From CAIWHR01 sp963734085 (GTDB lineage: Bacteria; Pseudomonadota; Gammaproteobacteria; Burkholderiales; Casimicrobiaceae), in contig CAVTFT010000009.1 in the NCBI GenBank assembly GCA_963734085.1, forward strand, positions 1 through 64,000: 64,000 nt of DNA, in the 5' to 3' direction. The translations under genes were made by a program, and so were the position numbers. Positions within the stretch are counted from its first letter, which is position 1. Each line of letters opens with the position of its first letter. Below are positions 16,769 to 25,280 of the stretch, piece after piece. The notes beneath the pieces are model-generated. The model saw only the letters and a program-made list of their open reading frames with translations. It did no database searches and was not told where the DNA came from.

Positions 16769-17113
16769 ATGAGTCCCAGCGTCGATCTGATCGGTGATTC
16801 CACCCGGCGCTGCATGTTGGCGTTGTTGGCGGTCGAAGGTGAAGTTTGCGTCTGCGAGTTCGTCGCCGCGCTCGAAGAGCTTCAGCCGAGCGTTTCTCGC
16901 CACCTCGCCTTGCTACGTGACGGGGGTTGGATCAAGTCCCGCCGCGAGGGGACGTGGATGCACTATCGGTTGGCGACGTTGCCCAAATGGGCTCGGTCGA
17001 TGCTCGACGCGCTTGTCGGCGGTGGCGTGCCGCCGGAAAAGCTGCGCGAGGTGAGAAAGCGCCTCGCGGCGTCCCCTGGCCGACCGCAGCGCGCCATCGG
17101 ACGCGTCGCATGA
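16769..17113 (+). CDS. arsR: ArsR/SmtB-family repressor (second copy, CVC type)
   Basis: A 114-residue winged-helix repressor. The metal-sensing motif is in the DNA-binding helix region (EVCVCEFVAAL, residues about 25-35), the classical ELCVCDL-type site, unlike the first ArsR in this window. The recognition helix is LQPSVSRHLALLRDGGW. Its stop overlaps the start of the arsP-type gene (ATGA), so it probably controls arsP, the thioredoxin gene and perhaps the cytochrome gene. Two ArsR types would allow the inorganic and organic arsenic branches to be regulated separately. Confidence 0.92.
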   Translation: MSPSVDLIGDSTRRCMLALLAVEGEVCVCEFVAALEELQPSVSRHLALLRDGGWIKSRREGTWMHYRLATLPKWARSMLDALVGGGVPPEKLREVRKRLAASPGRPQRAIGRVA

Positions 17114-18144
17114 ACGCCGTCCTGACGCTCCCCAGCCACTGGCCCCGGTTGTTCCTGCTGGTCGCCGCCGCGGCGTGGTTCGTCGCTTTTCAGGCGTTGA
17201 CGCCGCTGTCGGAGCTGCTGACGGCGATGCTGCCCGTGGATCGGGATAGCCACCTCGGCGGCGCGCTCCAGTTCTTCTTCTACGACACTCCGAAGGTGCT
17301 GCTGCTGCTCGCCGGCGTCGTATTCGTCATGGGGATGATCAATTCCTACTTCACGCCCGAACGAACGCGGGCCCTCCTCGCCGGCCGCGCCGAGGGGGTG
17401 GGCAACGTCCTGGCGGCCTCGCTCGGCGTCGTGACGCCGTTCTGTTCCTGTTCGGCGGTGCCGCTGTTCATCGGGTTCGTGCAGGCAGGTATGCCACTCG
17501 GCATAACGTTCTCCTTCCTGATTTCGGCGCCGATGGTCAACGAGATCGCGCTCGCGCTCCTGCTCGGACTCTTCGGCTGGAAGATCGCCGGCCTCTATCT
17601 CGGGCTCGGGCTTACGGTCGCCATCGTCTCAGGCTGGGTAATCGGCCGGCTGCACATGGAGGCGCATCTCGAGGACTGGGTCCGGAACATGCCGCGCCTG
17701 AAAGTCGCAGTCGGCGCCGACGCGATGACGCTGGCCGAGCGCGTACAGGCTGGGTTTGCATCGGTACGCGAAATCGTCGGCAGGGTCTGGCCGTACGTCG
17801 TCGCGGGCATTGCCATTGGCGCTGCGATCCATGGCTATGTGCCCGAGGACTTCATGGCCGGCCTGATGGGCAAGGATGTCTGGTGGTCGGTGCCGGTCGC
17901 CGTGCTGATCGGCGTACCGATGTACTCGAACGCCGCGGGGATCATTCCCATCGTTGAGGCGTTGCTGGCCAAGGGCGCCGCGCTCGGCACCGTGCTGGCG
18001 TTCATGATGAGCGTCGTCGCGCTGTCGCTGCCCGAGATGGTCATCCTGCGCAAGGTGCTCAAGATGCGGCTCATCGCCACGTTCGCCGCTGTCGTTGCAA
18101 GCGGGATCCTGCTGGTGGGCTACGTGTTCAACGCCGTTTTGTAG
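17110..18144 (+). CDS. arsP: ArsP-type permease (organoarsenical efflux, DUF318 family)
   Basis: A 344-residue membrane protein with about eight helices, of the permease family that includes ArsP, an exporter of trivalent methylarsenicals. The family motif TPFCSCSAVPLF with two cysteines is present, as is SAPMVNEIALALL. Start 17110 overlaps the arsR stop by 4 nt; a longer in-frame extension inside arsR was rejected. Pairing with arsM upstream supports methylarsenical export. Some relatives have other substrates, so the specific role is inferred. Confidence 0.85.
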   Translation: MNAVLTLPSHWPRLFLLVAAAAWFVAFQALTPLSELLTAMLPVDRDSHLGGALQFFFYDTPKVLLLLAGVVFVMGMINSYFTPERTRALLAGRAEGVGNVLAASLGVVTPFCSCSAVPLFIGFVQAGMPLGITFSFLISAPMVNEIALALLLGLFGWKIAGLYLGLGLTVAIVSGWVIGRLHMEAHLEDWVRNMPRLKVAVGADAMTLAERVQAGFASVREIVGRVWPYVVAGIAIGAAIHGYVPEDFMAGLMGKDVWWSVPVAVLIGVPMYSNAAGIIPIVEALLAKGAALGTVLAFMMSVVALSLPEMVILRKVLKMRLIATFAAVVASGILLVGYVFNAVL

Positions 18145-18161
18145 GTCAACGGGACGACATC

Positions 18162-18461
18162 ATGAAATCGATCAAGGTACTGGGAACCGGATGCGCGAAC
18201 TGCCGCGTGACGACGCAGCGTGTGGAGCAGGTGGCGAAGGATCTGGGCGTCGCGATCACTCTGGAAAAGGTCGAAGCGATCCAGGACATCATGAGCTACC
18301 GAATTTTGGCCACGCCCGGCGTCGTCGTCGACGGCAAGGTCGTGCACTCGGGGGGCGTGCCGACCCGCGAGAAGATCGCCGGCTGGTTCACTTCGAACGC
18401 GGAACCCGCAGCGGCCGCCTCGCCGGTTGCGTCTGGCTGCGAGTGCGGCGCCCGCGGATGA
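18162..18461 (+). CDS. Small thioredoxin-like redox-active disulfide protein
   Basis: A 99-residue thioredoxin-fold protein of the redox-active disulfide family. The motif is GTGCANCRVT (Cys-Ala-Asn-Cys) near the N-terminus, followed by the cis-Pro region ATPGVVVDGKVVHSGGVP. An Ala-rich tail ends in C-x-C. Genes of this family often sit next to DUF318 permeases, as here (17 bp after arsP). It may supply reducing equivalents for arsenic chemistry, but no direct evidence for that is visible. Confidence 0.88.
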   Translation: MKSIKVLGTGCANCRVTTQRVEQVAKDLGVAITLEKVEAIQDIMSYRILATPGVVVDGKVVHSGGVPTREKIAGWFTSNAEPAAAASPVASGCECGARG

Positions 18462-18520
18462 CGTGCGGATCCGCCTCCTGCCCGATGCGGGTGTCACGAC
18501 CATTCACTCGTGGAGGCCAG

Positions 18521-19009
18521 GTGCGGATCACGACCGCTCTCTCGGTAGCGATGACCATGGCGTGGGCCAGCGCCCTTGCGTCTTCCGCTATCGCGCAGGA
18601 GCACCAGCATTCGATGACCGGAACCGCTGGCGCGCAATCCGATTCCCGGCAGTTGGTCCAATTTCCCGAGCCGATGCGCCTGCACACGATCACCAGCATG
18701 CGCGACCATCTCTTGGCGCTGCAGGAAATTGACGTTGCCCTTTCCCAGAACGAATTCGACAAGGCCGCGACCATCGCTGAGCAGCGCCTGGGCATGAGTT
18801 CGTTGGAGCTTCACGGTGCTGCGCATATCGCGCCATTCATGCCGCAGACGATGCAGGACATCGGGACGCAGATGCACCGGGCGGCCAGTCGTTTCGCGCT
18901 CGAAGCGCAGACCGCGAGCGTGAGCAATGACGTTCGGCCGGCCCTGGCGGCACTCGGTACGGTCATGCAGCAATGCGTGGCCTGCCACGCCGCCTACCGA
19001 CTACATTGA
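18521..19009 (+). CDS. Exported cytochrome c'-like protein
   Basis: A 162-residue protein with a signal peptide (about 1-27, ending SSAIAQ). A mainly helical body follows. A single heme c site, QQCVACHAAYR, lies near the C-terminus, which is the cytochrome c' arrangement. GTG 18521 follows a GGAGG site. It is periplasmic. As no aioC cytochrome is linked to aioBA, this protein is a candidate partner for arsenite oxidase electrons, though cytochromes c' usually bind gases or act in stress. It follows the thioredoxin-like gene on the same strand. Confidence 0.8.
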   Translation: MRITTALSVAMTMAWASALASSAIAQEHQHSMTGTAGAQSDSRQLVQFPEPMRLHTITSMRDHLLALQEIDVALSQNEFDKAATIAEQRLGMSSLELHGAAHIAPFMPQTMQDIGTQMHRAASRFALEAQTASVSNDVRPALAALGTVMQQCVACHAAYRLH

Positions 19010-19402
19010 TTAGCCGCTGAGAACTGCGTTGCCGGCGATCATCCCGTTGAACGTCTGCTTCCTGGCAATTTAGGCGGTGACGCCCACCGGCCGGTTCTGG
19101 CCGGTAGTGTGAGTTCGCGACGGCGCCCGTTAGCTGCCGTTCGCGTCAGAGGCTGATAACTCCAAAGGCGGCTATCGGCGACGTGGGGGAATCTCGGCTC
19201 GCGGCCAACTGCGGTCGTAGTGCATTGCGCTCAATAGCAGCCATTTTGCGCTGCCCGTCGAATAGCTGACGCATTGAACGAGTCGGTACCGCGGTCGCCG
19301 GGCCAGGGACGAGCAGCAGCGCGTATCGCCGCGTCCGTGCTCGCCTGCGTCCGGGGCAGCAGCGAGCGCTTCTTTCACGATCGCGACCGATCGCCATGGA
19401 AT
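19010..19402. other. Intergenic region after the ars cluster
   Basis: No supported gene. A perfect 7-bp inverted repeat (ACCGGCC / GGCCGGT, 19086-19105) follows the cytochrome gene but has no T-tract. The rest has no recognisable content. Confidence 0.5.
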
Positions 19403-19440
19403 ACAGCCGGCCGATGAGAGTGCTTCGGCCGGCTGTTTTA
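19403..19440 (+). terminator. Strong hairpin terminator
   Basis: Perfect 12-bp arms ACAGCCGGCCGA and TCGGCCGGCTGT with a 10-nt loop are followed by TTTTA on the plus strand. It lies between the plus-strand cytochrome gene and the convergent ferritin-like gene, and may act for both. Confidence 0.8.
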
Positions 19441-19965
19441 ATAGCCCATCCGCGTCGACGTGTCGTCCTGGTCTTCCACGTCGAGCTTGGCTTCCGGAGG
19501 CAGCTTCTTGATGATCTCTTCGATCATGCGAATGTGCTCGGCCTCTTCTGCCCGCAACTCCTCAAATAGCGCCTTGACGTCCGGCTGCTTGACGTAGCGG
19601 AGGGCCAGGTCGTAAAACGCGAAGGCCTTCTTTTCGGAGGACAACGCCACCAGGTACGCATCGAGCGGGGACATATTCTGACGGGGTGCGCCGAAGTCTG
19701 GGGCTTCCACATCAAAGATGTCGTCGAACTTGACCTTCGGGCGTTCGTCGCCAAATAGCGCGAGCCGGCGCTCGGCGATCTGTTCACCGTGCTTATTCTC
19801 ATTGACGGCCATCGATTGAAATACCGACGCGGCATCATCGTCATAACGGCTTCCGAGTTGTTCGACGAACTGCGTGTACCGCTTAGATGCTTCGACCTCA
19901 ATCAAAGTCGCGAGATCGAGAGCGTCTACCAACGTGAGTGTGGAGTAATCAAGTCTTGTTGGCAT
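19438..19965 (-). CDS. Ferritin-like/rubrerythrin-type diiron protein
   Basis: A 175-residue helical protein with the ferritin-like four-helix pattern and candidate diiron ligands. These are Glu in LIEVEASKRY, E-x-x-H in NENKHGEQ, Glu in SSEKKAFAFY and E-x-x-H in AEEAEHIRM. It resembles rubrerythrin erythrin domains without a rubredoxin part. A role in peroxide or iron handling is plausible. ATG 19965 is preferred; GTG/ATG upstream would add six residues. No operon partner is visible. Confidence 0.8.
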   Translation of the reverse strand: MPTRLDYSTLTLVDALDLATLIEVEASKRYTQFVEQLGSRYDDDAASVFQSMAVNENKHGEQIAERRLALFGDERPKVKFDDIFDVEAPDFGAPRQNMSPLDAYLVALSSEKKAFAFYDLALRYVKQPDVKALFEELRAEEAEHIRMIEEIIKKLPPEAKLDVEDQDDTSTRMGY

Positions 19966-20312
19966 AGAGCCCCCGGCTACCATAAAGCGGAAAACTGACT
20001 GCGAGCCAGTTCAACCTATGGGGAATTCAAACAACTGTCCCTGGCACGCAAAACAGTATCACCGCGCCAACCATCCGGTCAAAGCGGGGCTTGCCGCGCT
20101 GCCATCGCGGGATCACAAGCGGCTCGTGGGTAGCAATGAACGGCAGCTTCGGGGCGTTCTGAGACCGTCGACGAAGAGGCGGTTCGCGGCCAAATCCAGC
20201 CCCTCGTTGGCGGCGCTCATTTTCGAATATGGGCGTAGGATGGCTGGACTTCCTCCCGTTAGGAACATGATTGAGTGACGCAGGTTCCGAAGGCGTCATG
20301 CGAGGTGTCGTG
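19966..20312. other. Intergenic 350-bp region
   Basis: Separates the divergent ferritin-like and ABC substrate-binding genes. It presumably carries both promoters. No clear motif or gene was seen. Confidence 0.4.
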
Positions 20313-21305
20313 ATGAAGAGCCACCTATCGCAGGTCCTGCTCACGGTTGCCGCCGGCATTCTTATGCTGGCGCTCGATGCGTCGGCGCAAACGTCAACGA
20401 AAGTGTATCGGATCGGCGTGCTTGATATGCGGCCCCCCGACCTTCGCCAGCCGAACCAGATGGCTTTTTACGAGGAGCTGCGTGAGCGCGGCTACGTCGA
20501 GGGCCAGAACCTGGTCGTCGAGCGCCGCAACGCGGCCGGTAAGCCTGACCAGTTGCCGGCGGTCGCTAGGGAGCTGGTCGCGCTTCGACCTGATCTGATC
20601 GTCGCATCTGGGCCACAACCTAACCGGGCCGTCAAGGATGCTACGTCGACGATCCCGATCGTGATGGTTTTCGTTGCCGACCCGGTCCAAGCCGGGCTCG
20701 TCACAAGCCTCGCCCGGCCCGGTGGAAATCTGACCGGCGTGACCACCGTCGTTCCGGGCGGCATTATGGCGAAGACTCTGGATCTGTTGCATCAGATCGT
20801 GCCGAAGGCGACTCGCATCGGGATGCTGGTCAATCCGACCAACGCAATGCATCGAATCCTTGTCCCCCAGGAGGTTCCGGCTGCGGCGCGGCGACTCGGC
20901 GTCCAGATAATTACCGTCGAGGCGAGCACGTCAGACGAGATCGAGCCTGCGATCAACGCTGCGGTCCGCGAAGGAGCTGAGGCTCTGTTCATCCATGGTG
21001 ACGGGGTGTTCAACAACCCGCCAGAGAGACTTCCGCAGCTCGTGGCGCGCACCGGCCTCCCTGCGATCTATTATTTGCGAACGCAAGTGGAGGCCGGTGG
21101 GCTAATGTCGTACGGACCGGACTTCGTGGCGTTGTCGCGTCGCGCCGCCAGCTACGTTGATCACATCCTCAAAGGTTCGAAGCCCGGCGACTTGGCAATC
21201 GAGCAGCCGACGAAAATCGATGTGGTCATCAACCTTAAGACAGCGAAGGCGCTTGGCCTGACGATTCCACAATTGCTACAAGTGCAGGCTGAGTTAATAG
21301 AGTGA
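20313..21305 (+). CDS. ABC-transporter substrate-binding protein (ABC_sub_bind family)
   Basis: A 330-residue periplasmic protein with a signal peptide (MKSHLSQ..., cleaved after about ALDASAQ). It then shows the TrpX/ABC_sub_bind family pattern VYRIGVLDMRPP, LVALRPDLIVASG, IPIVMVFVADPVQAGLV and GGNLTGVT. Such orphan binding proteins are abundant in Burkholderiales and Rhizobiales and often lack a linked permease, as here. The ligand is unknown. ATG 20313 gives a proper signal sequence; in-frame starts upstream would bury it. Confidence 0.88.
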   Translation: MKSHLSQVLLTVAAGILMLALDASAQTSTKVYRIGVLDMRPPDLRQPNQMAFYEELRERGYVEGQNLVVERRNAAGKPDQLPAVARELVALRPDLIVASGPQPNRAVKDATSTIPIVMVFVADPVQAGLVTSLARPGGNLTGVTTVVPGGIMAKTLDLLHQIVPKATRIGMLVNPTNAMHRILVPQEVPAAARRLGVQIITVEASTSDEIEPAINAAVREGAEALFIHGDGVFNNPPERLPQLVARTGLPAIYYLRTQVEAGGLMSYGPDFVALSRRAASYVDHILKGSKPGDLAIEQPTKIDVVINLKTAKALGLTIPQLLQVQAELIE

Positions 21306-21381
21306 TGGCTCCTTGCGCGATCGCAGGGTTCGCGCTGCCGGTCGTCGTCGCCGTTTGACCTGATTCGTCGAACGAGGGTCG

Positions 21382-21825
21382 ATGGCGCTGCCCGTCACAT
21401 TGCGTGCGTCCCGGAATACGGATGCCGATTTCTTCTACGACGTCATAGAGCAAACCATGCGCGTCCATGTCATTGCTGCAGGGGGAGCTTGGGATGAAAA
21501 GCGTAGGCGTCGAGAAACAGCCGAAGACAGCGTTAACCCCAGCGCAAGCGTCATCGTAGTTGGCGCGGTAGACGCGGGAATTCTGATTGTCGAGAGATTG
21601 CCCCATGAGATTCGCCTCCAAGAGCTGTGCTTATTTCCAAGCTATCAAGGCCGCGGCATTGGTTGCTCCCTCGTATCTGCAATTCAAAAGGAAGCCGCGG
21701 CGCGCTGTGTACCATTGCGTCTACACGTGTTGAAGATCAATCCCGCGAAGCGTTTCTATGAGCGACTAGGCTTTGGCGTCGAGGAAGAGACCGAGTATTT
21801 CTTCCATATGCTGTATGCAACCTGA
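21382..21825 (+). CDS. GNAT-family N-acetyltransferase
   Basis: A 147-residue acetyltransferase with the GNAT acetyl-CoA loop (Q-G-R-G-I-G in SYQGRGIGCSLV) and the C-terminal segment NPAKRFYERLGFGVEEET. The substrate is unknown. It stands alone, 76 bp after the ABC-binding protein gene. The group II intron begins about 110 bp downstream of its stop codon. Confidence 0.9.
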   Translation: MALPVTLRASRNTDADFFYDVIEQTMRVHVIAAGGAWDEKRRRRETAEDSVNPSASVIVVGAVDAGILIVERLPHEIRLQELCLFPSYQGRGIGCSLVSAIQKEAAARCVPLRLHVLKINPAKRFYERLGFGVEEETEYFFHMLYAT

Positions 21826-22127
21826 CCCGGCGTTCAACACGAGCGTCCCCTGGGCAGCGCTTTGCGTGGATCGACGGGCAGCCAGTTGATTCGTCGTCGA
21901 GCGTCCGCTTCCGGTGTTGCCTAATGTCGGCAGAGGGTGTGCGCCGTGATAAGGCGGCGCTTTCCAGTGGGTGAGAATCCCACCCGGCGATTGCTCCCGC
22001 CGGAAGTAATCGGAGAAGTCATGGAGGTAACGAAGTGGCTGAAGCCTTCGATGCAACGGGTCACGAAAGGTGACTTAACGAGTGTGCAGGCCGTAACGCG
22101 AGTGAACGCCGAGCAAGATTCTATGGT

Positions 22128-23090
22128 TCATGTCAAGCCGTTCGTGAGCCGTTGCGGGTCGAACGTGGTCTTGTGGGTGTAGATCGACCAGGCGGTACGC
22201 GCGATGCGCCGTGCGAGGACGACCAAAGCTGCTGTGGTGGAGAGCCCTCGTGCTCGATAGTGCTGGTAGATGGGCTTACAGGTCTTGGTTTTTGCTGCCG
22301 CCATGGCGGCGAGGTAAAGCAGCCGGCGCAGTTCGCTCGGTCCGCGCTTGGACAGGCGGCGCCGGCCGTGATGGTGTCCGGACTCATCGGGGCGCGGATC
22401 GAGGCCGGTGAAGGCCACAAAGGCGTCGGCATTGCGGAATGGAACTCTCTCGAGCGTGTTGAGCATACTGCTGCCAACGACGGCGCCCACCCCGTCAATC
22501 TTGCGCAAGCGAGCGTAGTCCTGCTTGCGCTCGGTACTCGCCTCGATGAGCGTCTTGATCCTCACGTCGAGGCCTGCAAGGAGCTTATCCAATCGTTCCC
22601 TCAGCGCCTTGATCTCGGCAGCAAATCCCTTCACGTCCTTAAACGACTGAGTGAGCGTGGCCCGGATGCGGCTCACCTTGGCGCGCCTTTTGAGTAGTCG
22701 GTCGATCTGGCGCTGCTCGGCAGTGGGCGGGATCCATGGGTGGAGCTTCTCGTGCTCGTGGGCGATCATGCGGGCGATGAGCTCGGCGTCTACGCGATCG
22801 GTCTTGCCGCGAAGCCCCATCGCCTTGGCATAGTGGCGGGTGTCCTTGGGATTGAGCACGTAGACCACGAAGCCGCGCTGGTGCGCGAGCTCGGCGAGCA
22901 GCTCGTGATAGATCCCGGTCGATTCCATGCCGATGCGGCTGCCCGCGGGCAGGTCCTTGAGGAAGGCGAGCAGCGCAGCGCGCTGGTTGTGGATCTTGCG
23001 CGTGGCGAAACTTGCTTCGGCAGACGCCATCGCCACGTCGTCTTTACCGACATCGGCACCGATATTGAATGCTGTGGATGGGGTTTGCAT
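22128..23090 (-). CDS. IS110-family transposase (DEDD plus Tnp20 domains)
   Basis: A 320-residue transposase. The N-terminal RuvC-like DEDD domain includes IGADVGKDDV, GMESTGIYHE and KTDRVDAELIAR. A central coiled-coil follows. The C-terminal transposase-20 domain has DGVGAVVGSSML, FVAFTGLDPRPDESG and RLSKRGPSELRRLLY, with the conserved serine. ATG 23090 gives the normal N-terminus MQTPSTAFNIG; an upstream GTG-type extension was rejected. It is intact and probably active. IS110 enzymes use a bridge RNA from the element's non-coding end. Confidence 0.93.
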   Translation of the reverse strand: MQTPSTAFNIGADVGKDDVAMASAEASFATRKIHNQRAALLAFLKDLPAGSRIGMESTGIYHELLAELAHQRGFVVYVLNPKDTRHYAKAMGLRGKTDRVDAELIARMIAHEHEKLHPWIPPTAEQRQIDRLLKRRAKVSRIRATLTQSFKDVKGFAAEIKALRERLDKLLAGLDVRIKTLIEASTERKQDYARLRKIDGVGAVVGSSMLNTLERVPFRNADAFVAFTGLDPRPDESGHHHGRRRLSKRGPSELRRLLYLAAMAAAKTKTCKPIYQHYRARGLSTTAALVVLARRIARTAWSIYTHKTTFDPQRLTNGLT

Positions 23091-23164
23091 CGTGTCTCTC
23101 CGGTGATTACGATTCGGTTGCTGGGGTGGAACACCCAACCGGCGTGAGCTTGTGGTCAAATCGG

Positions 23165-23430
23165 CGGTCGCATGCCGCTAGATTCTTCATCGACGCTGGG
23201 TGGTGTGGGTGGGGGAGTTCTTACTCAGTCTGTCCCTCTGCGGAGGGCAGATGCCTCAAAAGGCCCCTCCACCCCGGCCTCTTCACTGTTGCAGAAGGCA
23301 GCCGAAAACACCATCGGTCGCACAACAACCGCGACCACCGAAGAAAGCATACAAGCCTCGAAAAGGACGATGCGCAGGCCGACCCGATCACCCTTTCGGG
23401 GAAGGCTGATACGACTGGACGGGATGAGCG
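23165..23430 (-). ncRNA. Candidate bridge-RNA region of the intronic IS110 element
   Basis: A 270-nt non-coding stretch directly upstream of the transposase start, where IS110-group elements encode their bridge RNA. It includes a perfect hairpin (CCCTC-TGCG-GAGGG, 23234-23247). Expression and guide loops are inferred from family knowledge. Confidence 0.4.
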
Positions 23431-23695
23431 ATGCAATACCGCCAGTCGCTGCGCCGGGGTAGTGGCGACAGCATGCACACAAGGAAAGCGCGCGCAACAC
23501 GGGAAGCCCCAAGGCGTGGTCAGGGATGATCAACCGGACGCCGGTGACGGACAGGCCGGGCGCCCCGGGGTGACGGAGAGGTTCGCAGTACCGCTGAAGC
23601 CGGGTAACGCCGGTGGAGGGAAGGGGCCTTAGTTCAGGACGAACGCAACAAGTAGCGAGGGACTCGGAGATTGGGCAACCTAGCAACTCCGAAGA

Positions 23696-25003
23696 GTGTT
23701 CAGAAGCTGCAGACGAGCGTTGCACGCGAAAGCGAAGGCAGAGCTGGGCTATCGTTTCTACGCCCTGTACGACAAGATCAGCCGCGACGATATTCTGGCG
23801 CATGCCTATGCGCAGTGCCGCTCGAACAAGGGCGCACCGGGTGTAGACGGTCAGGAGTTTGCGGATGTCGAGGCGTACGGGGTGGGACGGTGGCTCGGGG
23901 AACTGGCGCTTGCGCTCAGGGAGGAGACCTACCGACCGGACCCCATCAGAAGAGTGTTTATCCCGAAGGCCAATGGCAAGCTTCGACCGCTGGGCATCTC
24001 GACCCTGCGCGATCGGGTGTGCATGAGTGCAGCATTGCTCGTGCTCGAACCGATCTTCGAAGCCGATCTTCCATCGGAGCAGTACGCCTACCGTCCGGGC
24101 CGCAATGCCCAACAGGCGGTGGTTGAGGTGGAAGAGACGCTGTTCCGAGGCCACCCGGAAGTCGTTGACGCCGACCTCGCCGATTACTTTGGCAGCATTC
24201 CCCACGCCGAACTGATGCGTTCGCTCGCGCGACGCATCGTCGATCGGCGCGTGCTGCATCTGATCAAGATGTGGTTGGAGTGCCCCGTCGAAGAAACCGA
24301 CGATCGAGGCCGGAAGACGCGCACGACCGAGGCCAAGGACAGCGGGCGCGGCATCCCGCAGGGTTCACCCATTTCACCGTTGTTGGCGAATCTGTATATG
24401 CGCCGCTTCGTGCTGGGATGGAAGAAGCTCGGGCTGGACAAGCGCCTTGGCAGTCGCATCGTGACCTATGCTGACGATCTGGTGATCCTGTGCAGGAAAG
24501 GCAAGGCCGAGGAGGCATTGCTACGAATGCGCGAGCTCATGGGCAAGCTGAAGCTGACGGTCAACGAGGAGAAGACAAGAATCTGCACGGTACCGGGAGG
24601 CGAGTTCGACTTCTTGGGGTACACGTTTGGGCGGATGTATTCGGCGAGGACCGGCCAAGCCCGTTTGGGCTACCGGCCATCGAAGAAAAGCATCAAGCGC
24701 GTGATCGAAACGGTTCATGCGCTGACCGCCGAAGCGACGGTATGGCAAGAGTCCACGGTGTTGGTGGGCAAGTTGAATCGCACGCTACGCGGCTGGGCGA
24801 ACTACTTTCAAGTAGGTACCGTCAACAAAGCGTATCGGGCGCTCGACAGCTACACGACGACGCGGCTGAGCCGGTGGTTGCGCAACAAGCACAAGGTCAG
24901 ACGCCGCGGGTACGGGCCTTATCCTCCCTCGTACCTCTACGAGACCATGGGTCTCGTGCGTCTCTCGCGCTTGGGGCACGACGTGTCGTGGGTGAAGGCG
25001 TGA
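23696..25003 (+). CDS. ltrA: Group II intron reverse transcriptase/maturase (N-terminus frameshifted)
   Basis: A 435-residue intron-encoded protein. The RT domain includes NKGAPGVDG, FIPKANGKLRPLGI, AYRPGRNAQQA, GIPQGSPISPLLANLY and the active site TYADDLVIL. The maturase X domain follows, with the LNRTLRGWANYF motif. No endonuclease domain is present. The expected family start (MGNLATPKSVQKLQT) is encoded from TTG 23671 in another frame. An extra A near 23710 separates it from ALHAKAKAE. The GTG at 23696 may serve as a substitute start, or the protein may be impaired. Confidence 0.88.
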   Translation: MFRSCRRALHAKAKAELGYRFYALYDKISRDDILAHAYAQCRSNKGAPGVDGQEFADVEAYGVGRWLGELALALREETYRPDPIRRVFIPKANGKLRPLGISTLRDRVCMSAALLVLEPIFEADLPSEQYAYRPGRNAQQAVVEVEETLFRGHPEVVDADLADYFGSIPHAELMRSLARRIVDRRVLHLIKMWLECPVEETDDRGRKTRTTEAKDSGRGIPQGSPISPLLANLYMRRFVLGWKKLGLDKRLGSRIVTYADDLVILCRKGKAEEALLRMRELMGKLKLTVNEEKTRICTVPGGEFDFLGYTFGRMYSARTGQARLGYRPSKKSIKRVIETVHALTAEATVWQESTVLVGKLNRTLRGWANYFQVGTVNKAYRALDSYTTTRLSRWLRNKHKVRRRGYGPYPPSYLYETMGLVRLSRLGHDVSWVKA

Positions 25004-25015
25004 AGTCTTGTCCGA

Positions 25016-25048
25016 GAGCCGGATGCGGGAAATCTGCATGTCCGGTTC
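25016..25048 (+). ncRNA. Group II intron domain V
   Basis: A 33-nt hairpin whose base GAGCCGGA pairs with TCCGGTTC and whose tip has a GAAA tetraloop. It contains the catalytic AGC near its 5' end. Position 13 nt after the maturase stop is standard. It identifies the element as a group II intron independently of the protein. Confidence 0.9.
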
Positions 25049-25136
25049 GATGAGCGGGGTGTGGAAACGGAGCTCTGGTTCGGCTATTGAGGCACCGCCA
25101 GACGAAAGGGGCGGACCACGGCTAGGCCCAACCTAT

Positions 25137-25280
25137 CGCCACCGCGTCACATCCCGACTCTACCGTCTTCTGCCGAATGAAGGCGACGGCCATTCGGCGG
25201 GACCCGGCCAACTCCGGCCATACGGCGAAGTCGCTGATAGGAGTCAGTCGATGGCGCAATCGACCGAATATAGATACTCC
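25137..25280. other. Short interval between the intron and the second IS110 element
   Basis: No gene. It includes a sequence with repeated CGGCCA/TCGGCGG motifs (25190-25225). The left end of the second IS110 element probably falls here or slightly downstream. Confidence 0.4.

Larger units (their letters stand above)
22119..23433 (-). mobile_element. IS110-family insertion sequence inside the intron (boundaries approximate)
   Basis: Contains a complete transposase gene on the minus strand and a roughly 270-nt non-coding segment upstream of it. IS110 elements lack long terminal inverted repeats, so exact ends cannot be fixed by eye. The limits given are where recognisable intron sequence appears to stop and resume. 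Confidence 0.65.
21937..25136 (+). mobile_element. Group II intron with maturase, interrupted by an IS110-family element
   Basis: The 5' end GTGCGCCGTGATAAGG is followed by a structured 180-nt region resembling bacterial group II domain I. The reverse transcriptase gene, a domain V hairpin and a domain VI-like tail ending in AT at about 25136 follow. Between about 22120 and 23430 an IS110-family element has inserted into the ribozyme 5' region. Without it the intron would be about 1.9 kb, a normal size. The 3' boundary is approximate. Confidence 0.82.
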
